Shown: positions 27,258 to 35,041 of the stretch, in pieces
Numbering within the stretch: position 1 is the stretch's first letter
Layout: every line of letters starts with the position of its first letter
Source: CAWDVH01 sp963805705
GTDB lineage: Bacteria; Actinomycetota; Actinomycetes; Streptosporangiales; Streptosporangiaceae
NCBI GenBank assembly: GCA_963805705.1
Contig: CAWDVH010000004.1
Coordinates: 124,001-188,000 of the forward strand
DNA: 64,000 nt
Reading direction: 5' to 3'
The notes under the pieces: generated by a model
Databases searched by the model: none
The model's input: the letters and a program-made list of their open reading frames with translations, nothing else
What the model was told of the DNA's origin: nothing
Position numbers and translations under genes: made by a program

Positions 27258-27968
27258 TCAGCTCCTTGCCTGTGCGCATGGGCGCTGGCCGTAGTGCTCC
27301 TGGTAGCGGTTATGCAGGGCATCCACCAGCTCTTGCGGGAGCGGCTGCGGGTCACCGTGGGCGCGGGCCAGGTGGACGGTCCTGGCCACGTCCTCGCACA
27401 TCACCGCGGCCTTGACCGCATCGCGGGCGGCGGGCCCGATGGTGAACACGCCGTGGCTGCGCATCAGCACCGCCGGCGAGCGGTGGCCAGCCAGGGTGGC
27501 GACGACCGCACGGCCGATCTCGTCCCCGCCGATCAGCGCGAACGGCCCGAGCGGGATCTCCCCGCCGAACTCATCGGCCATCGCGGTGATCACGCACGGG
27601 ATCGCCTCGCCCCGTGCGGCCCAGGCCGTGGCATAGGCGGAGTGGGTATGCACCACGCCGCCGACGCCGGGCATGTTCCGGTAGATGTACGCGTGCGTCG
27701 CGGTGTCGCTGGACGGGCTGAAGCTGCCCTCGGTCACGGCGCCATCCAGGTCACAGACGACCATGGACTGCGGCGTGAGGTCGGGGTAGGCGACTCCGCT
27801 CGGCTTGATCACCATCAGCTCGCAGCCGGGCACGCGCGCGGAGATGTTGCCGGATGTCCAGGCCACCAGGTTGTTCTCGACCAGGAGCGCATGGAGCTCG
27901 CAGAGCTCGTCCCTGATGCGCGCCACGGCAGCGCCCTGGTCAGGCCCCGCGGGGGCTCCGGTGCTCAC
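27258..27968 (-). CDS. araD: L-ribulose-5-phosphate 4-epimerase / class II aldolase
   Basis: 236 residues of the class II aldolase/adducin family. LVENNLVAWTSGNISARVPG binds phosphate, VVHTHSAYATAWAARGEAIPC gives the zinc His pair, and RSHGVFTIGPAARDAVKAA carries the third His. It converts L-ribulose-5-phosphate to D-xylulose-5-phosphate. GTG start with GGAAGGAAG upstream; it overlaps the araB stop by four bases (GTGA). Placement between ribulokinase and isomerase supports AraD over other class II aldolases. Confidence 0.92.
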   Translation of the reverse strand: MSTGAPAGPDQGAAVARIRDELCELHALLVENNLVAWTSGNISARVPGCELMVIKPSGVAYPDLTPQSMVVCDLDGAVTEGSFSPSSDTATHAYIYRNMPGVGGVVHTHSAYATAWAARGEAIPCVITAMADEFGGEIPLGPFALIGGDEIGRAVVATLAGHRSPAVLMRSHGVFTIGPAARDAVKAAVMCEDVARTVHLARAHGDPQPLPQELVDALHNRYQEHYGQRPCAQARS

Positions 27969-29686
27969 GGGCGGCTTCCTTCCTGGCCGGCGGGCTCCTG
28001 GCCAGCGGGCTCCTGGCCGGCCAGCGCTCGATCCCGGATCGCGCGCAGCCGGTGCATGACCTCGTTTGCGCCGCGGCCGAAGTAGTCGTGCAGCCGCAGG
28101 TACTCCGCGTACAGGTCGTCGTAGACATCCGCGCTGGCCGCCCTCGGGGTGTAGACGGCGGCGTGCCTGCCGCCCATGGCCGCGGCCGCGGCGCCGACAT
28201 CGGGGTACCCGCCCGCGGCCACCGCCGCGTGTATCGCCGAGCCCAGCGCCGGGCCCTGCCCGGAGGCGATCAGGCTGAGCGGCCGCCTGGTCACGTCCGC
28301 ATAGACCTGCATGATGAATTCGTTCCTCAGCAGGCCGCCGGCGATCACCAGCTCGGTGACCGGCAGGCCGGAGCGGCCGAACGCGTCGATGATGACCCGG
28401 GTCCCGAACGCGGTCGATTCCACCAGCGCCCGGTAGATGTCGGGGGGACGGGTGGCGAGCGTGAGCCCGACGACGGCGCCGGACAGGTGATGATCGACCA
28501 GCACCGAGCGATTGCCGCTGAGCCAGTCGAGGGCGATCAGCCCGTGCGCTCCGGCGGCCTGGCCGGCCGCCTCGGCGGACAGCAGGTCATGCACGGATAT
28601 CCCGCGCCGCTGCGCCGTATCGCGGTAGGCGGCGGGGGCGGCGTGGTCGGCGAACCACGCGAATATGTCGCCGACGCCGCTCTGCCCGGCCTCATAGCCC
28701 CACAGCCCGTCGACGATGCCGCCGTCCACCGCGCCGCACATGCCCGGTACCTCAGCCAGCGTGGCCCCGTTCATCACATGGCAGGTCGATGTGCCCATGA
28801 TCGCGACCATCTGGCCGGGCGCGATCGCGGCCGCGGCGGGCGCGGTGACGTGCGCGTCCACATTGCCGGCCGCGACGGCTATCCCCTCGGGCAGGCCGGT
28901 CCACCGCGCCGCCCTGGCGGTGAGCGACCCGGCCCGGCGGCCGAGCGCCAGGACCGGGTGCTCCAGCTTGTCCGCGGCGAAGCAGCCGAACCGCGGATCA
29001 AGCGCGGCCAGGAACTCACCCGATGGGTACCTGCCGTCCTGCCGGATGCCCTTGTACCCGGCGGTGCAGGCGTTCCGTGTCTCGGCCCCGGTCAGCTGCC
29101 AGATGATCCAGTCGGCCGCCTCGATCCACCGGCCGGCCCGCTGGTACAGCTCGGGATCCTCCTCCAGCAGCTGCAGCGCCTTGGCGAACTGCCACTCGGC
29201 CGAGATCTTCCCGCCGTAGCGCCCGAGCCACGGCTCGGCGCGCTCGGCGGCCAGCGCGTTGATCCGGTCCGCCTGCGGCTGGGCCGCATGGTGCTTCCAC
29301 AGCTTCGGGTAGGCGTGGGGCCGGGCGGCCAGCCCCGGCACCTGGCACAGCGGCGTCCCGTCCGGCAGCGTCGGCAGTACGGTGCACGCGGTGAAGTCAG
29401 TGCCGATCCCGACCACCGCGGACGGGTCGATGCCGGCGCTGGCCACCGCGGCCGGCACGGCCTCGCGCAGCACGTCACGGTAGTCCTCTGGATCTTGCAG
29501 GGCCCAGTCCGGTGGCAGCGGCAGGCCGTCAGGCAGGGCCGCGTCGAGCACCCCGTGGCGGTACTCAAGCACGGCGGTGCCCAGCTCGGCCCCGTCGCTG
29601 ACGCGCACGACCAGGGCGCGTCCCGATAGCGTGCCGAAATCCACTCCGACGACGCAGGCGGGGGATTTGTTAGCGCTAACATTCAT
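27965..29686 (-). CDS. araB: Ribulokinase
   Basis: 573 residues, FGGY kinase. VVGVDFGTLSGRALVV is the ATP phosphate-1 motif, IGTDFTACTVLP and GKISAEWQFAKALQLLEE bind substrate, IMGTSTCHVMNG is the ribulokinase form of phosphate-2, and LVIAGGLLRNEFIMQVYAD is the adenosine motif. It phosphorylates L-ribulose. The first codons (2-6) coincide with a perfect LacI-type palindrome, so repressor binding would block transcription just past the promoter. GGAG sits only two to three bases before the ATG. Confidence 0.94.
   Translation of the reverse strand: MNVSANKSPACVVGVDFGTLSGRALVVRVSDGAELGTAVLEYRHGVLDAALPDGLPLPPDWALQDPEDYRDVLREAVPAAVASAGIDPSAVVGIGTDFTACTVLPTLPDGTPLCQVPGLAARPHAYPKLWKHHAAQPQADRINALAAERAEPWLGRYGGKISAEWQFAKALQLLEEDPELYQRAGRWIEAADWIIWQLTGAETRNACTAGYKGIRQDGRYPSGEFLAALDPRFGCFAADKLEHPVLALGRRAGSLTARAARWTGLPEGIAVAAGNVDAHVTAPAAAAIAPGQMVAIMGTSTCHVMNGATLAEVPGMCGAVDGGIVDGLWGYEAGQSGVGDIFAWFADHAAPAAYRDTAQRRGISVHDLLSAEAAGQAAGAHGLIALDWLSGNRSVLVDHHLSGAVVGLTLATRPPDIYRALVESTAFGTRVIIDAFGRSGLPVTELVIAGGLLRNEFIMQVYADVTRRPLSLIASGQGPALGSAIHAAVAAGGYPDVGAAAAAMGGRHAAVYTPRAASADVYDDLYAEYLRLHDYFGRGANEVMHRLRAIRDRALAGQEPAGQEPAGQEGSRP
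29668..29681. promoter_or_regulatory. Perfect LacI-type operator over the araB start
   Basis: TGTTAGCGCTAACA is a perfect 14-base palindrome with the central CG typical of LacI-family sites. It spans codons 2-6 of araB. A TACGAT -10-like element lies upstream on the minus strand, so the site falls just after the likely transcription start. Confidence 0.8.
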
Positions 29687-29799
29687 AGCTCCGGCCTATC
29701 GTAGTACTTCCGTGATCCGGTGTCCCGGCTGACTCTCCGGGCTGACTTTCCGGGCTGACTTCCTGGCTGGTCGCCGTGGCCATCCTGGCCGGGCCGCGG

Positions 29800-30819
29800 T
29801 TATCGTCGCGGCCGGGATGCGCTAGCCCGGATGATGAGCTCGGGGGGCACCGGGATGCCAGGCGCCGCCGCCTGACCGCCGTTGATCCCGTCGATAATCA
29901 TGCCGAGCGCTCGCCGGGCGAGCTCGCCGATGTCCTGCCGCACGGTGGTCAGCGGCGGCAGGAAATACCCGGATTCGGGGATGTCGTCGAATCCGACCAC
30001 GCTGACATCCTCGGGTACCCGGATCCCCCGCTCGGACAGCGCGCGCAGCAGGCCCAGGGCCATCTGATCGTTCGCACAGAAGACCGCCGTCACCTCGTCC
30101 AGCCCGGCGAGCTGCCGGCCAAGCTCATAGCCCGAGCGCGATGACCAGTCGCCGCGCAGGGCCTGGGTCGCCGGCGCGCCGGCCGCCAGCAGCGCCTGAT
30201 TCCAGCCATCCACCCGTTCCTGGGCGTCCAGCCAGGAGGCGGGCCCGCCCAGGTGGTGCACCGTCCGGTGGCCCAGATCCAGCAGGTACCTGGTCGCGGT
30301 CAGCGCTCCGGTCAGGTTGTCGATCGCTACCGAGGCCAGCGGAGCACGGGTGCCGCAGCCAACCGCGACCAGCGGCACGTCAGCGGTCACGCCGCTCAGC
30401 GCGTCGACCGCCGAGTCCTGCGGCGCGATGACGATGATCCCCTCGACCGCCTGGCCCAGCAGCCGATCCACCGCATCGAGCACTGACCGCCGGTCCAGGG
30501 CCGGCAGGCTGGTGACGGCCACCGAGTAGTCGGGGCGGGCGGCCTGCTCGATGCGATACAGCATCGAGGCCGGACCGTACAAGGTGGTGTCGAAGCTGAT
30601 CACGCCGAGCGCGAACGTCCGCCTGGTGACCAGGGAGCGAGCGGCGGCGTTGGGCCGGTAACCGAGCGCGCGGATCGCGGCGTTAACATCATCGCGGGTC
30701 TGCGGGCTGACGTTGGGATGCTTGTTGAGTACGCGGGACACCGTCTGGTGCGACACCCCGGCCAGCCGGGCGACGTCTGTCATGATCGGCCGTGCCCGAC
30801 TGCTCGCCGTCGATGCCAC
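29800..30819 (-). CDS. LacI-family transcriptional repressor of the pentose genes
   Basis: 339 residues. Residues ~13-60 are the LacI DNA-binding head (MTDVARLAGVSHQTVSRVLN, then KHPNVSPQTRDDV and hinge ALGYRPNAAARSL). The rest is a sugar-binding core (IIVIAPQDSAVDAL, VAIDNLTGALTATRYLLDLG, AVFCANDQMALGLLRALSERG, VVGFDDIPESGYFLPPLTTV). GTG at 30819 is preceded by AAGGGAGG; an earlier in-frame codon lacks a site. It lies divergent to xylB and upstream of araB. The operators at 22465, 29668 and possibly 30876 suggest it controls importer, araBDA and xylBA. The inducer is likely arabinose, xylose or a derivative. Confidence 0.92.
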   Translation of the reverse strand: MASTASSRARPIMTDVARLAGVSHQTVSRVLNKHPNVSPQTRDDVNAAIRALGYRPNAAARSLVTRRTFALGVISFDTTLYGPASMLYRIEQAARPDYSVAVTSLPALDRRSVLDAVDRLLGQAVEGIIVIAPQDSAVDALSGVTADVPLVAVGCGTRAPLASVAIDNLTGALTATRYLLDLGHRTVHHLGGPASWLDAQERVDGWNQALLAAGAPATQALRGDWSSRSGYELGRQLAGLDEVTAVFCANDQMALGLLRALSERGIRVPEDVSVVGFDDIPESGYFLPPLTTVRQDIGELARRALGMIIDGINGGQAAAPGIPVPPELIIRASASRPRR

Positions 30820-30875
30820 CCGGCCTCCCTTGGGTCGTTGGCTTGGCCTAATCACAGACCATGAGCTGCAGCGAT

Positions 30876-30889
30876 TGTCATCGCTTACC
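30876..30889. promoter_or_regulatory. Candidate LacI-type operator between the repressor and xylB
   Basis: TGTCATCGCTTACC matches the araB operator at 10 of 14 positions and keeps the central CG. It lies in the divergent promoter region 57 bases before the repressor start. Neighbouring AGCGAT and ATCGCT (30870-30885) also form an inverted repeat. Confidence 0.45.
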
Positions 30890-31049
30890 TACCGAAGGGT
30901 CAAGTTGGGCAACCCGGCCGCCCGGGGCGGGCTACCGGCAGCCGAGGCGGGCTAGCTGCCTATCATGGCCGCCCTGATCGTGAGAGCCTGGGGCGTGCCG
31001 ATCTCAGTGCCGCAGAAGGGCCGCAGAAGGGGCCGCAGGAGGGATAGCG

Positions 31050-32489
31050 ATGCTGGTCGCCGGCGTGGACTCCTCGACTCAGTCGACCAAGATAGTGCTA
31101 TGCCGGGCCGAGGACGGCGAGATAGTCGCCAGTGCCAGCGCGCCGCATCCCGGCGGCACCGAGACTGACCCGGACGCGTGGTGGGCCGCGCTGCAGCAGG
31201 CGGGAGCCGGATTGCTGCCGAGGGCGGCTGCTGTCGGGGTGGCCGGGCAGCAGCACGGGATGATCGTGCTGGACGAGTCCGGCGAGGTGATCAGGCCGGC
31301 GCTGCTGTGGAACGACCTGCGCTCCGCCGCCGCGGCGGCCGAGCTGGTCAGCGAGCGGGGCGGCCCGCACTGGTGGGCTGCCCAGACCGGCAGCGTGCCA
31401 ACCGCGTCGTTCACGGTGACGAAATTGCGCTGGCTGGCCTCCTGCGAGCCGACCAGCGCCGCGCGCGCTGCCGCGGTGCTCCTGCCGCACGACTGGCTGA
31501 CCTGGCGGCTGCGCTCGCCGGACGGTGCCGCCGCCCGCCTGCCGGTGACCGAGGCGACCACGGACCGCGGCGATGCCTCGGGTACCGGCTACTTCAGCCC
31601 GGCCGCGGGGACCTGGCTGGCGGACGTCGCGGCGGCGGCGCTCGGTCATCCGCTGTGGCTGCCGAGGGTGGCCAGGCCGGGCCAGATCGTGGGGGAGACT
31701 CCGTGGGGCGCCACGGTGTCGGCCGGGACCGGGGACAACATGGGCGCCGCGCTCGGGCTGGGGCTGGAGCCAGGCGACATGGCCGTGTCGATCGGGACCT
31801 CGGGGACCGCGTTCGCGGTCAGCGGTGCGCCAAGCGCGGACCCGACCGGCGCCGTCGCCGGGTTTGCCGACGCGACCGGGCGGTTCCTGCCGCTGGTGTG
31901 CACGGTCAACGCCGCGCTTGTGCTGACCGCGACGGCGGCCCTGCTGGGCACCGATGCCGACGGGCTGTCCCGGCTGGCGCTGGCCGCCCGCGGCGGCGCG
32001 GGCGGCCTCACCCTGCTGCCCTACCTGGACGGCGAGCGGACCCCGGACCGGCCGAATGCTAGCGGCGTGCTGCGCGGGCTGACCACGAAGAACGCGACCA
32101 GGGAAAACCTCGCCCGTGCCGCCGTCGAGGCCGTGCTCGCCTCGCTGGCCGACGCCGCCGGCCTGCTGACCGGCCGGGACGAGGCGGCGGGTGAGCCGGC
32201 GGGCGGCCGGCTGCTGCTGATCGGCGGCGGCGCACGGTCGGAGGCGGTGCGGCGGCTGGCGCCTGGCCTCTTCGGGACCGAAGTCCTGGTGCCCGAGCCC
32301 AGGGAATACGTCGCGGTGGGCGCTGCGCGGCAGGCCGCCTGGGCCCTGGCCGGCACGGCCGAGCCGCCGCCCTGGCCCGCCCCGCCCCTCGCGGCGCGCT
32401 GCAGCGGGCCGGCGCAGCCGGAGGTCAGGGACCGTTACGCTGCGCTGCGTGATGCCACCGCATCCTGGGAGGAAGGAAGCCGCCCGTGA
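31050..32489 (+). CDS. xylB: Xylulokinase
   Basis: 479 residues, FGGY kinase that makes D-xylulose-5-phosphate. LVAGVDSSTQSTKIVLCRA is phosphate-1; GVAGQQHGMIVLDESGEV and ALLWNDLRS are the xylulokinase substrate loop; VSIGTSGTAFAVSG is phosphate-2; RLLLIGGGARSEAVRRLAP is the adenosine loop. AGGAGGG lies just before the ATG. Its stop overlaps the xylA start as GTGA, giving a coupled xylB-xylA pair, the reverse of the more common xylA-xylB order. Confidence 0.94.
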   Translation: MLVAGVDSSTQSTKIVLCRAEDGEIVASASAPHPGGTETDPDAWWAALQQAGAGLLPRAAAVGVAGQQHGMIVLDESGEVIRPALLWNDLRSAAAAAELVSERGGPHWWAAQTGSVPTASFTVTKLRWLASCEPTSAARAAAVLLPHDWLTWRLRSPDGAAARLPVTEATTDRGDASGTGYFSPAAGTWLADVAAAALGHPLWLPRVARPGQIVGETPWGATVSAGTGDNMGAALGLGLEPGDMAVSIGTSGTAFAVSGAPSADPTGAVAGFADATGRFLPLVCTVNAALVLTATAALLGTDADGLSRLALAARGGAGGLTLLPYLDGERTPDRPNASGVLRGLTTKNATRENLARAAVEAVLASLADAAGLLTGRDEAAGEPAGGRLLLIGGGARSEAVRRLAPGLFGTEVLVPEPREYVAVGAARQAAWALAGTAEPPPWPAPPLAARCSGPAQPEVRDRYAALRDATASWEEGSRP

Positions 32490-33649
32490 CCACAGACCGG
32501 TATGCGCCCGCACTGACCGACCGATTTTCGTTTGGGATATGGACCGTCGGCTGGCAGGGGGTCGACGTTTTCGGCGCAGCGGTCCGCCCGCCGATGCCCG
32601 CCGAGCGCGCGGTGCGCAAGCTGGCTGAGCTAGGCGCATACGGGGTTAATTTCCATGACAACGACGTGTTTGCCTTCGAGGCCACGGAGGCCGAGCGCGA
32701 GGAGAGGATCGCGGCCTTCCGCAAGGCCCTCGACGAAACCGGCATGGTGGTCACTACCGCCACGACGAACCTGTTCGCCCATCCGATGTTCAGGGACGGT
32801 GCCTTCACCGCCAATGACCGTGATGTGCGCCGGTTCGCCCTGGCCAAGGTGATGCGCAACCTGGACCTGGCCGCCGGGCTGGGCGCGAAGGTGTACGTGT
32901 GCTGGGGCGGCCGGGACGGCGCCGAGTCGGGTGCCGCCAAGGACGTGCGCGCGGCGCTTGACCGCTGCAAGGAGGCCTTCGACATTCTGTGCGCATATGT
33001 CCGAGACCAGGGGTATGACCTGCGCTTCGCGATCGAGCCGAAGCCGAACGAGCCGCGCGGCGACATCCTGCTGCCGACGGCCGGGCACGCGCTGGCGTTC
33101 ATCACCGAGCTTGAGCACCCCGAGCTCGTCGGCCTCAATCCTGAGGTCGGGCACGAGGAGATGTCCGGGCTGAACTACGCGCACGCCATTACCCAGGCCC
33201 TGTGGCACCGCAAGCTGTTCCATATCGACCTGAACGGCCAGCATGGCCCTCGCTACGACCAGGATCTGCGATTCGGGGCCGGCAACACGCGGGGCGCGTT
33301 CTGGGTGGTGGACGCCCTGGAATCAGGCGGGTATGACGGGCCGGTGCATTTCGACTACAAGCCGCCGCGCACCGAGGATGACGACGGAGTCTGGGCGTCG
33401 GCCGCCGCCTGCATGCGCAACTACCTGATCCTGCGGGAGAAGGTACGCGCGTTCCGCGCCGACCCTGAGGTAGCCCGTGCGCTCCAGGCGGCGAGGGTGG
33501 CCGATCTTTCGCTGCCGACTCTGGCCGACGGCGAGACCTGGCGCGACATCCGCGGCTATGTCCCCGACACCGCTGCCCTGGGCGAGCGGGGCATGGCCTT
33601 CGAGCACCTCGACCAGCTCGCGCTTGAGCATCTCTACGGCATCCGGTAG
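32486..33649 (+). CDS. xylA: Xylose isomerase, class I
   Basis: 387 residues, matching actinobacterial enzymes. It interconverts D-xylose and D-xylulose in a TIM barrel with two divalent metals. Recognisable blocks: FSFGIWTVGWQGVDVFG, GVNFHDNDVFAF (catalytic His), VCWGGRDGAES, RFAIEPKPNEPRGDI (metal Glu), GLNPEVGHEEMSGLN, LFHIDLNGQHGPRYDQDLRFG and GPVHFDYKPPRTEDDDGVW. GTG start with GGAAGGAAG upstream. It feeds xylB. Confidence 0.97.
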   Translation: MTTDRYAPALTDRFSFGIWTVGWQGVDVFGAAVRPPMPAERAVRKLAELGAYGVNFHDNDVFAFEATEAEREERIAAFRKALDETGMVVTTATTNLFAHPMFRDGAFTANDRDVRRFALAKVMRNLDLAAGLGAKVYVCWGGRDGAESGAAKDVRAALDRCKEAFDILCAYVRDQGYDLRFAIEPKPNEPRGDILLPTAGHALAFITELEHPELVGLNPEVGHEEMSGLNYAHAITQALWHRKLFHIDLNGQHGPRYDQDLRFGAGNTRGAFWVVDALESGGYDGPVHFDYKPPRTEDDDGVWASAAACMRNYLILREKVRAFRADPEVARALQAARVADLSLPTLADGETWRDIRGYVPDTAALGERGMAFEHLDQLALEHLYGIR

Positions 33650-33692
33650 CCCCAGCCTTGTGAATGTGTGCTAGTACTCTGACCAGTGCTGT

Positions 33693-33698
33693 TACGGT
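33693..33698 (+). promoter_or_regulatory. TACGGT -10 element, probable leaderless start of the CapA gene
   Basis: TACGGT, six bases, then GTG at 33705; no ribosome site in between. Confidence 0.4.
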
Positions 33699-33704
33699 CT
33701 TGTC

Positions 33705-35030
33705 GTGCATTCCGCGCCAAGATCACCGCGTAGCCGCTACCGGCGGTGGCTCAAGATCGCCATCGCCGCGCTGGTCGTGGCCGTGGTAACGGTGACGGTT
33801 CTGATCGTGATGCAGCTGTTCGGCTCGCCCGACGCGCCGGGCGCCAGCTCCTCCGCGCCGTCCGCCGGGCCGGCCAGCCCCGCGCCTGTATCCGCCCCGG
33901 CACGCCAGGGCTCGCCGCTGTCGCCCGGCTGGAAGGGCGACGGGAAGCCCGTGACCCTGGCGTTCGGCGGGGACGTGCATTTCGAGGGTCCGCTGGGCAC
34001 CCGGCTGGACGCGCGCCCGGCCACGGCCCTGGACGGCATCGCCACGCTGGTCAAAGGGGCCGATCTGTCCATGGCGAACTTCGAGTCCGCGCTGGTCGAC
34101 AGCACCTGCCCGGACCCGCAGGCCAAGCAATTTGTGTTCTACGCTCCGCCGGCCGCCATCACCGCCCTGCGATCCGCGGGCCTGAGCCTCGTCACCGAGG
34201 CGAACAATCACGGCGAGGACTGCGGCCAGGCGGGCCTCATGCAATCCCTGGCCATCGCCAGGACCACGCATTTCCCGATCGTTGGCGTCGGCCGGGACGC
34301 GGCGCAGGCCTTCGCCCCCTACCGGGCCGTCCTGGGCGGCCAGCGCATCTCGGTGATCGCGGCCACCGAGGTCCTCGATACCAACCTGCAGGCGGCGTGG
34401 ACCGCCACCGCGACCCAGCCTGGCCTGGCCTCCGCCTATCAGGAAGGCGAGCTCGTGGCCGCGGTGCAGGCGGCCCGCAAGACCTCCGACACGGTGGTCG
34501 TCTTCCTGCACTGGGGAACCGAGACGAGCCAGTGCCCGAACGCGCTCCAGGAGCCCCTGGCCCGCGCCCTGGTCAAGGCCGGCGCGGACATCGTCGTGGG
34601 CTCGCACGCGCACGTCCAGCTGGGGGCGGGATACCTGGGCACGGCGTTCGTGGACTACGGCCTGGGCAACCTGGCGTTCTACGACACCACACCGCCGGAG
34701 ACCTACAGCGGAACGCTGCTGGTCACGGTCACCGGACGGCACATCGACGGGTTCAGCTGGCGGCCCGCGCTGATCGAGTCGGGACTGCCGGTCCCGCAGA
34801 CCGGGGCCGCGGCCACCGCGGCCGTGCAGCGCTGGCAGGGTCTGCGCGGCTGCACGGACCTGTCGCTCGCCCCGACGGCGAGCAAGGCCACGGCGAAGAC
34901 CGAGAACGACCCCTTCACGGGACCCGCCGTCGTACCGCAGGCCGAGGCGCCCGGCGGGTCGTCCGGCGCTACGACGGCGACCACCAGGCGCGCGGTAATG
35001 ATCAGCCAGGGCACCGGCAAAGGTCAATAG
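33705..35030 (+). CDS. CapA/PgsA-type metallophosphatase-fold envelope protein
   Basis: 441 residues. A short basic N-terminus and one membrane helix (~17-38) act as signal anchor; a Ser/Pro/Ala linker follows (~43-75). The CapA fold has GGDVHFEG, MANFESALV, EANNHGEDCG, VVFLHWGTE and VVGSHAHVQLGAGYLG, which carry the metal-binding Asp/Asn/His pattern. PgsA/CapA proteins take part in poly-gamma-glutamate or capsule assembly, but no pgsB/C genes are here, so the role is open. The C-terminal ~60 residues are disordered Thr/Ala-rich. Confidence 0.85.
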   Translation: MHSAPRSPRSRYRRWLKIAIAALVVAVVTVTVLIVMQLFGSPDAPGASSSAPSAGPASPAPVSAPARQGSPLSPGWKGDGKPVTLAFGGDVHFEGPLGTRLDARPATALDGIATLVKGADLSMANFESALVDSTCPDPQAKQFVFYAPPAAITALRSAGLSLVTEANNHGEDCGQAGLMQSLAIARTTHFPIVGVGRDAAQAFAPYRAVLGGQRISVIAATEVLDTNLQAAWTATATQPGLASAYQEGELVAAVQAARKTSDTVVVFLHWGTETSQCPNALQEPLARALVKAGADIVVGSHAHVQLGAGYLGTAFVDYGLGNLAFYDTTPPETYSGTLLVTVTGRHIDGFSWRPALIESGLPVPQTGAAATAAVQRWQGLRGCTDLSLAPTASKATAKTENDPFTGPAVVPQAEAPGGSSGATTATTRRAVMISQGTGKGQ

Positions 35031-35033
35031 ACT
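35028..35033 (+). promoter_or_regulatory. TAGACT -10 element over the capA-like stop codon
   Basis: The TAG stop of the upstream gene is the first half of TAGACT. Eight bases later is the ATG at 35042, so the oligopeptidase may have its own leaderless transcript. Confidence 0.35.
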
Positions 35034-35041
35034 CCGGGGTC

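Noticed and set aside
30713..31168. Small open frames in the repressor-xylB divergent gap
   Set aside because: No ribosome sites, no family features, and they overlap promoter/operator sequence or real gene ends.
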